Below, in pieces: positions 42,303 through 53,693 of a DNA stretch of 64,000 bases. The notes beneath the pieces were generated by a model that saw only the letters and a list, made by a program, of their open reading frames with translations, was not told where the DNA came from and ran no database searches. Source of the stretch: Haliclystus octoradiatus (Eukaryota > Cnidaria > Staurozoa > Stauromedusae > Haliclystidae). A program made the position numbers and the translations under genes. The stretch is taken from positions 24,884,850-24,948,849 of the forward strand of contig OU744450.1 of NCBI GenBank assembly GCA_916610825.1. Reading direction: 5' to 3'. Positions within the stretch are counted from its first letter, which is position 1. Each line of letters starts with the position of its first letter.

Positions 42303-43525
42303 TTGTTTTGCGAACAAGCAGCTTTACACACCAGTTTAACACTTCACCACGTCGATGAATGTAAAATTTTTCTTTGCCACCAAAAAGTGGACACCAAAAA
42401 AGGATACTGGCACGTTAAACTTGACGAAGAATCCAGCCGTTTATGCACATTTAACACACCATTCGGGCGATACCGCTTCAAGCGTTTACCGTTTGGAGGG
42501 GTGGTGTTGCAAGATGTTTTTCAACGGAAGCTCGACTCTATATTTGCAAAAATCAAAATTGTTAACCTTATAGCTGATGACATCATCGTTTGTGGGAGTA
42601 CGGAAGAAGAGCATGATAAAGCATTTGAGGAAACGATGGCCGCTTCCCGAAAACATAATGTTAGCCTTAATTCCGAAAAGCTGCAATTCAAATAAGGAAG
42701 AGTAGACTTCTATGGTCATTCTGTATCAAACGAAGGTCTTGCACCACAACCAGCCAAATTGGAAGCTATTCAAAACTTGAGAAGGCCAGAGAATGTGAAA
42801 TAGCTTCAATCTATCCTAGGTATGATTAATTACCTCAATAGATTTTCCACTTCTCTGGCTGACTTGACAGAGCCACTCCGCCAGCTAACTAAAAGCTATG
42901 TTCACTTCAAATGGGAAGAGCACCACCAAACAGCATTGGAAAAGATAAAAACAGAATTGCTGGCCACTGACGTCATATCGTTTTATGATCCTGACCCAAA
43001 AACAAGAACAATTTTACAGTGTGTGATTCTAGTGAAAAAGGTCTTGGAGCCTGGATCCGACAAGTCAACCAACAAGGTCAAGAAAAAATAGTAGCAATGG
43101 CATCCAGGTCATTAACAGAAACAGAAACCCGACATTCAAATATAGAACGTGAATGTTTAGTCGTCACCTATGGCCTAGAAAAGTCTGAGTTCTACCTGTT
43201 AGAAAGAAAAATACAAGTCGAAACTGATCACTCGCCACTAGAACAAATCTTTAAGAAAAATATCAATGATGCTCCATCAAGACTCCAAAGGCTCTTACTA
43301 AAATGTCTCCAATTTGATGTTAACGTCATCTACAGACCTGGGAAATCTATTCCTGTAGCAGATGCTTTATCAAGAGTTTGCATCAAAGAAGACGACAAAG
43401 AGATACATCGAAACATCAATTTCATAACAGACATCAAATGTATCATAGAACCTGGCACAATACGATCTTCTACACTTGAAGATCCGGTATCAAAGTTATT
43501 GAAAGAGACGATCTATTCTGTTTAG
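42303..43525 (+). pseudogene. gypsy pol remnant: RT and RNase H
   Basis: Starts inside RT (KKGYWHVKLDEESSRL, TPFGRYRFKRLPFG, the catalytic LIADDIIVCG). The sequence is typical of K02A2.6-like Ty3/gypsy elements. In-frame stops follow LNSEKLQFK and RRPENVK, then LGMINYLNRFSTSLADL and, after a frameshift near 43015, an RNase H domain (DSSEKGLGAWI, NIERECLVVTYGLEK, ETDHSPLEQIF). It ends RPGKSIPVADALSRV and a stop at 43523. The N-terminal part of RT, the protease and gag are absent. Confidence 0.88.
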
Positions 43526-44850
43526 CCAGCATACCGCCAGCAATGTGACTCACAGCTCTGGAGCTTCTGGAACTTCAGATGCGACCTAGTGTTAGAAGAC
43601 GGTTTGATTTTGAAAGGTGATAGGGTAATCATACCACAGTGCCTCAGACGTCAAGTGCTTGATACAATCCATCTTGGACACCAGGGAGAAACAAAATGCC
43701 TCCTCCTTGCAAGAACAAGCGTGTTCTGGCCTGGAATATCAAACAATATAAAAGCATGGTAAAGGACTGTGAAGAATGCAACAAATACATGCCTGCACAA
43801 AAACGATTGCCAATATTACACCCAGACTTGCCAACTAGACCATGGGAGAAACTCGGAACAGATATCTTCAAATTCAAAGGTGTGAAGCACCTAATCATCG
43901 TTGACTATTTCTCAAGATTTCCTTTGGTACGACGGCTTTCCAGAGCAACAGCAGATGCTATATGCTGCCACTTGACATCTATTTTCACAGAATATGGTTT
44001 GCCAGAAACACTTGTTGCAGACTTCGGATCACAATATATAAGCGAAACATTCAGAGAAAAGTGCAAACTGAGTGGAATGTCTCTTGATCCTAGCTCACCT
44101 TATCACCACCAAGCAAACAGTGTAGCAGAAAGAAATGTCGGCATATGCAAACCATTATGGAAGAAAGCAATAGAAGGCCACACCAGCCTCGAAATTGCCC
44201 TTTGGATGCATAGAATCACGCCACTCGACAGTCACATGCCATCACCATATGAGCTACTTTTTGGACGCAAGCCAAGAAGCTTATTAACTACGTCCAAGAA
44301 GAGCCTGGAGTCAAAGCATCCCAGTAACGAGCAGCATCAAAAAGACAACCTGGATCGTCAGGAGAAACAAGCTTATTTTTACAATAAGAAAACTGAAAAT
44401 GATAAAGAAATCATCAACAACAAATCTCCTGTCTACGTATATAACACATTAAAGCACACCTGGGAACATGGAACAACATTGTCACGTCCAGAGCCAAACA
44501 AGCATCCAAGAACTTATCTTGTTGACATTGATGGTACAATATATCAAAGAACGAGAGAACACCTGAGGTCACGCAATACACACCTTCCATCGCCAATTGA
44601 AAAAGATACCTTCCCAACCATGAATATACAAACAGCTAACATTTCAGTAGAGGAAATCATAGACCCAACATCATCTGACCCGTCAACACCAGCGATAACT
44701 GATGTCAACGTCACACAAGATAAAAACCGTGAACCTCATTTATCAACCCAGCTTCCAAATTCAAAGGAAAAAAGAACATCATATATTCCAAAATGCACCA
44801 TTACCAGAAGTGGCAGAACCACAAACATTCCAGCAAAATTTGCATGTTAA
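43526..44850 (+). pseudogene. gypsy integrase, nearly intact C-terminal pol
   Basis: From the stop at 43523 the frame resumes with an HHCC zinc-binding region (IHLGHQGETKCLL, CEECNKYMP), shifts once near 43720, then runs open to TAA at 44848. The catalytic core has LGTDIFKFKG, LVADFGSQYISE and NSVAERNVGI, carrying the D, D and E residues. The basic Ser/Pro-rich tail ends GRTTNIPAKFAC. A polypurine tract follows six bases after the stop. Confidence 0.88.
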
Positions 44851-44855
44851 TTATT

Positions 44856-44870
44856 AAGGACAAAGGGGGA
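44856..44870 (+). other. Polypurine tract
   Basis: AAGGACAAAGGGGGA directly before TGTCATAACA, the usual junction between pol and 3' LTR. Confidence 0.8.
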
Positions 44871-45868
44871 TGTCATAACATGCCTCCACTTCATTATTAT
44901 TGTAACCTCTTATGTATGTAACCTCTTATACCTATAACCTCATATGCAGGTAACACACTGCCCTGAACCATGATAGCTACCAACAGCCCATGAGCTTCTA
45001 ATCTTTCAGTTATTTACTTATGTCAATATTATATCCTAAGCATACAACTAAAGTATTGTTATTGATCTATACTTATACTAAGCATGACAATAATTAAATC
45101 AACATATTTTGTATCTAAATCAGCTCCGGGAAATCAACATTTATTGTTGTTCTACAGAGATAAAAGAAAAAAAAAGTTGTCTTCAAACTTACCATAGCAT
45201 TAGACTTGCGATACCAAATTAATGAGAGTAACAGAATGTACTACTGTGTCACATCTGGTCAAAGTTGAGACCTAGATACAATTCAATTAAAAAATCAAAT
45301 TATGCAATCCCCAATTGATGTCATAACGAGAAATTTTCTTAGATGTATTTCAAAGAAATTAAACCATGTTTATACATACATACATGATACATACATACAT
45401 ATATTGTAATTCCCCCGGGTAATTCCAAACCACTCCACAGCTGTAAGTTACAACCTTTTTTTCACTTGGCCTTGCCTGTCAATGTTTTCGGATAGAAAAA
45501 GAATACGGAAACAAGCCAAAGTAGAAACTGAATCACTACGAGTCAAAATAATACTGTTTTCCCGTACGAATTCACTTATAGTCTGCAGGCAGGTCATTAA
45601 CAAATTCGCAAGTCATTCAAAATGATGAGAGGCTAGCCTCGCAAGTTTTATGATGACAACAGCAACAACAACAACAATGCAAAAATTTTAATGGACGTCG
45701 TTAGCTGAAAGGTCACGAAGCAAGGAAAGCGAATTTGTTTTGAGAACACTTGGCTATAAAAGATGGTAACGTAGCTCCTAAAAGCGGCCTTTTATTTTGA
45801 ATAAAGTGTGTGTTTCCTCACTGAGGGATTATTTACTAGCTTTCTGAGTGTAGTATCTGTATCTTTCA
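44871..45868 (+). repeat. Probable 3' LTR of the truncated gypsy element
   Basis: Starts TGTCATAACATG right after the polypurine tract. Near its right side it has a TATA box (TATAAAAG, 45755-45762), then AATAAA at 45800-45805 and a T/G-rich stretch, the order expected for U3-R-U5. The right end is placed at a CA before the downstream coding start and is uncertain, because no second LTR exists to compare. Confidence 0.55.
45755..45762 (+). promoter_or_regulatory. TATA box, probably LTR promoter
   Basis: TATAAAAG, about 120 bases before the start codon at 45878. Transcription would begin near 45785. It could serve both the LTR and the downstream gene. Confidence 0.6.
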
Positions 45869-45930
45869 TGAATAACTATGGCAAATTTTCCAGCTCAACA
45901 AAATCTTCTCACAACGTTAGATACCTATGA
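45868..45930 (+). other. Overlapping upstream reading frame
   Basis: An ATG ten bases before the main start opens 20 codons in another frame and stops at 45930, inside the main coding region. If used it would lower translation of the main frame. Confidence 0.4.
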
Positions 45931-47431
45931 TGTAATACATTATTATTCAGATCAAAGCTCAGATTCATCATCAAATAATGAAACAGATTATGAAATAGCA
46001 CCATTAAAACCATTTAATTCATATCGACATCATCATCCAAATGATAATTTATCAACTTCAGAAAATGTTTTTCCAATATTATTTCAACGTGGTGTTGTTG
46101 GGTCTGAAACCGCTGCTACAGTTACTGAAGAACAGTCTTGCAATCGTCTAATTCAAGGTCCATTACCCTATATTAATCATATCAATCAAATTAAAGATGA
46201 AGAACAAGCATCTGATAATGCATATCGAAAAGTAGCTGATTGGGTGCAATCTCAACAACCTTATTTTACACATCATGAACACAATGATTTGGATGATATT
46301 GAAGTAATCGACCCTGTGGATTTATTTCATGATGATATGTTAAATGATTATTTACTATTAGTAGAAAATGAAAGTGAGAAAAGAGGTCTTCTACGACATT
46401 TAAGCGGTCAGCAATATAACATCGAATCACTTGAAGAAGCTATGAGAAAATATGAATATGAGTTTGTTCGTTCGCCACGCCCAAAAGAATGTATGGAGTT
46501 AAGCGTATTGACCAAAGAGGATAAAAGTTATTGTGATGGTAGTGTTGAGCTTAATGATAACAGTATTGAACAAGCTTTTGTTGGACTGAGTACCGTCCTT
46601 GAGAAGTACCATATTCTGAATGTAGAAGGTCAAGTAAGATGCGATGCGTCAAGTTTTGACGATGATTATATTATTTCATCAAACTTTCATACCAATCCTG
46701 AAGATCATCTTGAAGAAATAAACGAGATAAAATCTACATGTATGACTGATTTAGAGAATTTCTCAACGTTATCAGATACTGGTGTGACATCTCCTGTCAG
46801 TTGTCAATTGTCTGACACAGAAACAATGGAAGTAGAACATAGTATCATAACAGTGATTCATGGAAATGCAAGCGATGATAACGATAGTGAAATCTGGGAA
46901 GATGCAAAAGATATTCCGCATTGGCTTGACGGTGAACAGGAAGAAGTATTTAATCAACCACATCGACCTTTATACTATTACCGTGATAGAGTTAAGGGAT
47001 GCTATCGAATTGTTGGTGTCGAAGATGACACTGTTATACTGTTCTCTGGCAATGATGATGACTCAATATTTTATAATAAACGTCGACAGGATGATGCTGA
47101 TATTTCTGAAACAAATCTAAACAATAATGTCGATATACAGGAAAGTGCATCTTCAGAAGAATCTGAGGTTTCCGAACGAAGACGTGATTCTGGTATCGAG
47201 GATATGGATGAAGTTGTCAGTGAATATGCGTTGGTGTCATTATCTCGCCATGAGCCCAACCTTGCAGCTTGTATTGAAAGTATTGATGAACTGCAATCTG
47301 AAGACACTGATTTTAGAGTTCAAAGAGGAATTGTTGATGTTTCCCTTTTACTTTTTAGTATAGTTTTATGCTTATTTTCAATCTTCATTTCGTTACACAA
47401 ATTTGCCAATGACTCTGAAATTACTTTGTAA
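45878..47431 (+). CDS. Acidic tail-anchored protein of unknown function, intronless
   Basis: A 517-residue single-exon frame. The start is ACTATGG, with an in-frame stop nine bases upstream. The protein is rich in Asp, Glu, Ser and Asn and has no signal peptide. It carries conserved-looking segments such as LNDYLLLVENESEKRGLL, WEDAKDIPHWLDGEQEE and YYYRDRVKGCYRIVGVEDD, and an SSEESEVSERRRDSGIED phospho-site-like stretch. A hydrophobic helix (VSLLLFSIVLCLFSIFISL, about residues 488-506) lies near the C-terminus, with 11 residues beyond it. That is a tail anchor, so the bulk should face the cytosol at an internal membrane. I do not recognise the family. A poly(A) signal is at 47438. It is not part of the upstream gypsy element by content. 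Confidence 0.75.
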   Translation: MANFPAQQNLLTTLDTYDVIHYYSDQSSDSSSNNETDYEIAPLKPFNSYRHHHPNDNLSTSENVFPILFQRGVVGSETAATVTEEQSCNRLIQGPLPYINHINQIKDEEQASDNAYRKVADWVQSQQPYFTHHEHNDLDDIEVIDPVDLFHDDMLNDYLLLVENESEKRGLLRHLSGQQYNIESLEEAMRKYEYEFVRSPRPKECMELSVLTKEDKSYCDGSVELNDNSIEQAFVGLSTVLEKYHILNVEGQVRCDASSFDDDYIISSNFHTNPEDHLEEINEIKSTCMTDLENFSTLSDTGVTSPVSCQLSDTETMEVEHSIITVIHGNASDDNDSEIWEDAKDIPHWLDGEQEEVFNQPHRPLYYYRDRVKGCYRIVGVEDDTVILFSGNDDDSIFYNKRRQDDADISETNLNNNVDIQESASSEESEVSERRRDSGIEDMDEVVSEYALVSLSRHEPNLAACIESIDELQSEDTDFRVQRGIVDVSLLLFSIVLCLFSIFISLHKFANDSEITL

Positions 47432-47437
47432 ATTGTA

Positions 47438-47443
47438 AATAAA
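47438..47443 (+). other. Poly(A) signal AATAAA
   Basis: Seven bases after the TAA at 47429-47431. Confidence 0.65.
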
Positions 47444-47627
47444 TAATTTTAATGTAACATTTTTAGATCTTATTTTTTTTTCTGCAAACCAATTTGGAGT
47501 TATTTAATTTGATATCTGTAGATGTTTTACAGCCTTGGTAATAATTGTCAAATAGAATTACTCAAAGTGAGAAAATTTACAAATAAAGATGATTAATCTA
47601 ACATCCCATTACACTAAACATTTCAAG

Positions 47628-47654
47628 TGTTTGTTTGTTTGTTTGTTTGTTTGT
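47628..47654. repeat. (GTTT)n microsatellite
   Basis: About six to seven GTTT units. Confidence 0.9.
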
Positions 47655-47860
47655 ACTAGTTTGCTTCTTTTCACGGCATTGATACCATCTGAGAAGTACA
47701 GACTCCGTCTATGATAGAGCGGTCATGCCAAGTCATGCAGCAAGGGATGAGGGGTGCCAATTCATGAATACCCTTTACACTTCCTAGAGTCATGGTCTTA
47801 CTCAGCAGTTCAGTGTCATAGCGTTAGACTATCAGTCCATTTGCTATTCCAGTCCATCAA

Positions 47861-48215
47861 GGAGGATTAGCTCAGATGGCAGAGCAACCGAACTTCAGAT
47901 CGGATCATATCTATCTGATCGACCATGGTTCAAATCCCCCTAAGGTCAACTCAGCCTTGACTTTATCTGAAACATCAAATGAGTACCATCTGAGGATGGC
48001 AGATGGAATGGTCCAGAGGGAATTGCATTGTGAGTAGCTGCGGCGCATTGACAATCAAGACCTATCTGCCATGAAATCTGTTAAAATTGATCTGCAGTGT
48101 CGCGGCTGAGATCAACAAAGAGCGTTTAAAATCATTGCTCTCAGCGAAAAAAGCCACTCATCTAGAAATAGAAGAGTGGTACGGGTGCCTTCGGTAGGAC
48201 GACACTGTCTACATT
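47861..48215 (+). mobile_element. tRNA-derived SINE, copy 4
   Basis: GGAGGATTAGCTCAGATGG head with A box, GGTTCAAATCC B box, and the family body and tail (GCCACTCATCTAGAAATAG, GTACGGGTGCCTTCGG). Very close to copy 1. Flanks share AGTCCATTTGC (47834 and about 48223) and AGTCCAT immediately at the left edge, so a target duplication is likely but its limits are unclear. It lies between two convergent genes. Confidence 0.9.
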
Positions 48216-49522
48216 ACTTTTTAGTCCATTTGCAATTTTAGATCAGTCCTTTGAAAAAGAGTTATGTATAACTTAAAGGTTCTGAATAAATGATGATGAT
48301 GATGATTAACTCCCCATTTACTTTAAAGATTATTTGCCTACACATTCTTCTGTAACCCCTAGAAGAAGATACCTCTTGTCCCTACATCAATTATGAGCCC
48401 CATTCCCCAACATTTTTAATTCACAAAACAACACTGCTCCCGGATATGTTATAAATCTATTTTTGATAACGCGAATAAATAACCAATTGAAATGATCCAA
48501 CAACATAATCTTAAATTTTTCAAGGGCACTGATTTACCATACTAAGCATGCGCAGTGTAGTTTTGACGCGAAATTTTGAATATGTCACAAAACTATTTGA
48601 TTTTATTCATTTTCAGTAGGGCTTACATACTGAGATAGTTCCTAACATCACAAACGCTCACGTCAAACGATTTTACTCTCTTGCCATTTCAAAGACAGCT
48701 TTTATACCTGCTTTTTCGCATCTGTTCCAAAATAAAATTGCATGATCGGACTATTTCGAAAAGAATCACACACTAGTTACTAGGGTAACACAGAATGTAA
48801 CAACAATGAAAAAAGATTATTGAAATCAGTAAGTTGTGATTATGTATATATGAAGTACAAAACCTTTTGTTGGGCAAATCACTATGAATATTTAAAATCT
48901 CTAAGAAATATGTAAAACATGTCAACAATCTTTGTAACCCAGCAGAAGCCAAAGCTGACAACCTGAATCAGCTTGAAAACGAGGCTTATTTTACAAAACG
49001 AACTAGGGACCATACCTCTATGCTTAATTAGGGACTACCTGTCTATTCAGGTGCTTGACGCCATTATGTCTATCGAATTTATCGCACTTTCTGTTCGTTA
49101 TTGTTAACACACATTGCATGATGCGATCAATTTCCGTCTACGCGACAAGATAATGATGAAAAAAGTCAATGCTTAGTACTACCATACTACCTAGCATCAT
49201 AGAATAGACTCAAGCATGCTTCCTAACCATGAGTCGAAAATCTTTCTTCATCATACCAAAAAAATACAACAGAGATACATTTTGATGGCATGTAATTTAC
49301 CACCATGAATTTTGTTAGCAATTACAAACTTAGTAATTACAACTCAAAAAACATTAACAAAATTTTTTTTTTGCTGTTTCAGTTCATAACAACATCACAC
49401 TAATATTAATGATGAGAAATAATTTAACTACTGCAAATTTATATGGCAGCCATAATCTCATAATATTGATACAAACACTGCTATATTAATTATTAATCTA
49501 TTAGATTATACATACTATTTTT
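48216..49522. other. Intergenic between convergent genes
   Basis: No gene seen. A (TGA)n stretch near 48289-48306 is present. The right part probably holds the 3' UTR of the PRRC2-like gene. Confidence 0.5.
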
Positions 49523-49528
49523 TTTATT
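49523..49528 (-). other. Candidate poly(A) signal of PRRC2-like gene
   Basis: AATAAA on the minus strand about 205 bases after the stop codon at 49733-49735. The nearest canonical hexamer I see. Confidence 0.45.
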
Positions 49529-49732
49529 TGCAAAGTATATATTCTTTACAATATTTTTACGATTAATGCTATATCTGACAAAGGGGGTGTGTGATTCAAC
49601 TAAATATTTACACTTCTCATCAAATGTAAAATAAATGCACGTTATGCAATATTAAATTAACTTGTTTGCAATTCATCTAACTGTGTAAATGTGTAAATGT
49701 GTACACACAATTCATACTTATATAATAAATCA

Positions 49733-52093
49733 TCAAAGCGATTGATCAACCGTAGGTACATTCAAAGGTATCATAACTGGCGAATCCTTCGCCACTGGTG
49801 AGGATAAATCCATTTCACTGTTCATTTTAATAGGAGATGACGGTTCTTTTGTAGATCTAGTCGATGCGGTAACAGATTCTTGCAGATCTATGGTGTTCTC
49901 TTCTGCTGTTTTCATTTGTGTTTCGGAGATAATTGACGTGGGGGAATTGAGAACAACTTCGTGAGGTGGAATAATCATCTGTGGAGAAGTTATTTTCCGG
50001 TCTTCTAGATCAGAATTTGGTGATCGGTCTGCCATAACTGGACGACGAATAACTGGTTCAGCATGTTTAAAAAATTTCTGAGTATCAGCTATCATTTTTT
50101 GATGTTGTAGATCTCGAAACCCACCAACATTTGCCATTGCCTCTGTGATCTGCTGTGCCTTGCTGTATATTGGATTTTGAGGGATTGGTGTTGCTTGGAA
50201 AGGGAGAGATTGTCTTGGTCGTGGAGCACCAACAATTTGTGACGATAAATGGACAGCAGCAGTACCAGGACGTTGAATTGGACCAGGCATTGGGCGTTGA
50301 TAACGTGGGTTGATTGGTCCAGGTGGTCCACGTTGTATGTAAGCATTAGCAGACTGCTGTTGGCGAAACATCTGTGGAGGTATCTGGCCACCTAAGTGTT
50401 GTGGCAATTGGGCATTGTGGGGTAACATGTGATGACCTTTGATTGGCATTCCAGCTGCAACATATTGGATATTAGGATCCATTGGTGGGGAACTTAAGCG
50501 AGTTTGGTCATGTATCTGGATTGGTGGACTTGCCCCAGATGATAGCGAACGAGAAGTCATAGGTCTTGGACGAACTGATGCCACAAGCTGATTGTGCATA
50601 ATGTGCTGAGACACAACGGTACCGCCAGGCATCATTGCACCAGTTTGAGGTTTGAATGGTTTGGCATGTACATGGTTGATCAAAGAAGAATTGTCGCTGT
50701 GGGGTATATCTCCAAGATTACCAACCATTTGAGGACGTACCTGATACTGTTGTCCTTGAATATTAATGTAAGAACCTGAATGATGTGGACCTTGCCTCGG
50801 TAACATGATTCCAACTTGATGTTGCACTTGAGATGAGCCCCCTTGCTGTTGTTGTTGTACTTGAGCATTATTTGCAGCCTGTGGATCATATGACATATAA
50901 ACAGCTGAATTTGGTAAGGAAACCGGTGACGCACCAAACATAGTGCCACTTGGGTGAACTTGAGACCTGTAAGATGGGTTGGCAGAACTTTGTGTTTGAT
51001 TCGAGACAACTTGCCATGGTGCTGCTATCATTTGATTTTGTGGTAGTGATATTCCTGGCTGTCCATAAACGTTATTCATCACCAATCTCTGCTGGAGCCC
51101 ATCTTGTGATGGCAAATTAGCAGATGAAGATGCGTGTAAGTGATTTGGTGCACCAGGTATCTGTTGTAGGTTAATACCTTGATGATGATGAAACGCTTCG
51201 TTGTAATCATGTTCATTTTGCTGCATCACAGTAGGCTGGACCACTTGTGTAATCCTATGATCTGTGGGGTTAACAAATTGAGAAGCCATAGCAGCTTTCT
51301 GATCACGGGGACCACCTTGGAAATTCATCATATGATTGCCAGGACGGTGTGTTGCGAGTAGATGTTGAGAATATGAAGCTTCTACTGTAGCTTTACTTTC
51401 ATTGTCTGATTGCTGTTGGCGTGGTTTCACTTTACATACATTTTGAGCATCACTGCCCATACGTTTACTACTAAAAACATCCTGTGAACGTTGTAATGGT
51501 ACATTATCATCTCTTTTGTTATCTTTACGCGTTTCGGGTTTAGTCGGATCTGATCCATCTTGGGTTGAAATAGATTGGGAAGTGGTGGATGAAAAAACAA
51601 CAGATTCGGCAGCTGGTTCACTCCATGAATGAGATGATACTTGCGGACCATTGATAGGGTTGTCCCATACCTCTTTGACCTTGGTGGAAAGTAATTTCAG
51701 ACTTAGTTCTGTAAATTCATGAGCCATTGAGCGAGAACCATGTGTTCCTTTTCGACCAGGGTCACTTGAAGGACCTGATAGCGTAGGTTCTGGTATCTCA
51801 ACAGCGAGGGGAGGGGTACCAGGCAGAGATTTTGTTTCTAAATTCCGTTCATCATCATCTCCAAGTGAGTTTATAACAGAGCGAGCAGTATCTTTGGCAT
51901 TTTGAGCATCTTCATCAGAATATGGCTTAGTGGTAGTAGAAATCTTGGATGGCGATGGTAAAGAGTTAACCAAGGGGTTTGAAGTATCTGATTGTGTTTC
52001 TAGTGGTACATCTGCAAAAGCACTGTCTACCATTTTACTTCGACTAATTTTCACACTTGCTTCATGAACAATTACAGGTTTCCTTTCTTCTTC
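49733..52093 (-). CDS. PRRC2: PRRC2-like protein, terminal coding exon
   Basis: Minus strand exon from acceptor TTTGATTTTTCAG (phase 0) to TAA; 786 codons. It encodes the long disordered C-terminal part: Ser/Pro/Gln-rich, many His-Gln and Met-Pro stretches, a poly-Gln tract (VQQQQQGGSS), and HVHAKPFKPQTGAMMPGG, which resembles the LKPF motif near the end of vertebrate PRRC2 proteins. The previous exon (53694-57307) ends in phase 0 with AAG|GTAAGA. PRRC2 proteins are large RNA-binding, stress-granule-associated scaffolds linked to translation initiation. Identification rests mainly on upstream exons; this one is compositionally consistent. Confidence 0.85.
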   Translation of the reverse strand, partial: EEERKPVIVHEASVKISRSKMVDSAFADVPLETQSDTSNPLVNSLPSPSKISTTTKPYSDEDAQNAKDTARSVINSLGDDDERNLETKSLPGTPPLAVEIPEPTLSGPSSDPGRKGTHGSRSMAHEFTELSLKLLSTKVKEVWDNPINGPQVSSHSWSEPAAESVVFSSTTSQSISTQDGSDPTKPETRKDNKRDDNVPLQRSQDVFSSKRMGSDAQNVCKVKPRQQQSDNESKATVEASYSQHLLATHRPGNHMMNFQGGPRDQKAAMASQFVNPTDHRITQVVQPTVMQQNEHDYNEAFHHHQGINLQQIPGAPNHLHASSSANLPSQDGLQQRLVMNNVYGQPGISLPQNQMIAAPWQVVSNQTQSSANPSYRSQVHPSGTMFGASPVSLPNSAVYMSYDPQAANNAQVQQQQQGGSSQVQHQVGIMLPRQGPHHSGSYINIQGQQYQVRPQMVGNLGDIPHSDNSSLINHVHAKPFKPQTGAMMPGGTVVSQHIMHNQLVASVRPRPMTSRSLSSGASPPIQIHDQTRLSSPPMDPNIQYVAAGMPIKGHHMLPHNAQLPQHLGGQIPPQMFRQQQSANAYIQRGPPGPINPRYQRPMPGPIQRPGTAAVHLSSQIVGAPRPRQSLPFQATPIPQNPIYSKAQQITEAMANVGGFRDLQHQKMIADTQKFFKHAEPVIRRPVMADRSPNSDLEDRKITSPQMIIPPHEVVLNSPTSIISETQMKTAEENTIDLQESVTASTRSTKEPSSPIKMNSEMDLSSPVAKDSPVMIPLNVPTVDQSL

Positions 52094-52141
52094 CTGAAAA
52101 ATCAAAATGAAATAAAATTCATACTATGCTTACTAATGTTT

Positions 52142-52725
52142 CAGCAATCAAATATTGAATGAAAGACCTTGGGGGAAATTCTTTCTTACAATTTCAAACC
52201 GAGCGAACATTGCTCTCATATTGCATTTAAAGCTTACACACGCTCTTTTCAATTATTTAAATCGTTTCACATTGTTGATCTATTCAAATTAACGCTAGCA
52301 TATACAACATACATACAACCTCTCCTTGAGTCCTGTTTACCTGCATGGAACCCATGGTTAGCCAAAGATATCCGTATGCTAGAAAGAGTTCAACAATTTT
52401 GTACAAGAACTATTTGTGAAAGAGCCTCAATATAACGATTATCCTCATTGCCTAAACATTTTTAAATTTGAATCCCTTGAATAGTGTACAGACGATTAAT
52501 TTTTGACTTAAAATATAGAAATAAATAGTATGTTTAGTATCAATATAAATAGGTACAATACTCGAGGTCAGGCTAGAAAAATCAAAGAAACAAATAATCA
52601 AAATTCATACGAATTTAGGAGAAACTTTTTTCCTTCCTTCCGTATTATAAAGCCGCGGAATAGTCTTCCACCAGATGTAGCATTATCATCCTCGTTAATA
52701 ATGTTTAAATGTAAAAATTGTTAGA
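52142..52725 (+). pseudogene. LINE ORF2 3' remnant in PRRC2 intron
   Basis: Plus strand, opposite to the host gene. Broken frames read NFKPSEHCSHIAFKAYTR, YIQPLLESCLPAWNPW, DIRMLERVQQFCTRTIC and, further on, NTRGQARKIK and FRIIKPRNSLPPDVAL. This is the RT thumb and C-terminal region of the CR1-like LINE family seen at 36057-37930. Heavily decayed. Confidence 0.8.
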
Positions 52726-53693
52726 TCAATCAAATTTTTGTAAGTATTTTAGTAAAGGGCATTCTGTAAGTGCTGTTTTGTAAAATGAACAGCCCTAACT
52801 TGCCACGTTCACTAGAAATCACAAAAAAAAGAAAATGTTTCTGCAATTACATGCAACATAGTTACACCTTGATTTTTCAACACAAATGTATCAACGTCAA
52901 AGTTCCCTATTGTCTGCGACATCATTGAAAATATAGAGGATGGCGTTATTTTATCTCAAAATGGTGTCTATTGTTTCAAACCTTCTTAATCTATCAATAC
53001 TAGCTGTAGAGAACAATCAGCGAGATCAAAATAGGATGTCTCCGTAGCGAAATGTCATCTTGTATAACATACTCACTAGCCAGCGTACCAGCCCAAGGTT
53101 TTTTCTGAAACCATAGGGTCTGTGAATTAATGTGTGGTTTTCAGCTCAACAAGTTTCCATAAGTTAGAGATATAATTTATGCATTACGTCGTATTGTCAT
53201 TAAGATCATTGACGTGGGTGACAACTATGACATGCTTGGCAAAGAGTTCTGATTTTATGACAACTGATGTTTTGTGATAGTGTGTGAAATGGAGTGTAAA
53301 TAATTTATCCAAATTTATATAGGTGTTATTTCCGATGAGCTGAAAATCACACATTAGTTCACAGAACCTATGGTTTCAGTAAAAACCTCTGGGATGGATG
53401 CAGGCTACGTACTCACTAGCCTGTAGCTGCTTGCCTGTAATATGATAGACCATGAGAGGTTGACATTCCCTGTGAGGGTTATTTTAGGATACAAACACAT
53501 AATGGTTACATCATAATGCTGAATGCTGCACTCCTTTGATACAATCATCCATCTGTCACATCCTATCTTCTATTAGGCATTAACAAGAACATAAGTACTA
53601 CCCTTTACCAGAAACCCCAATGAGTTCCAAATTAAATGACTGTGGTTGACAGAAATCAAACAATACATAGTCAACTACATACATCTTTCTTAC
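52726..53693. other. Rest of PRRC2 intron
   Basis: The left part follows the LINE remnant. Copies of ACCATAGG..TCTGTGAATTAATGTG and its complement near 53112 and 53355 form an inverted repeat of about 260 bases overall. Otherwise nothing recognised. Confidence 0.45.

Noticed and set aside
53105-53375. Extra PRRC2 exon in the intron
   Set aside because: The stretch is an inverted repeat, and the phases of the adjoining exons already match without it.
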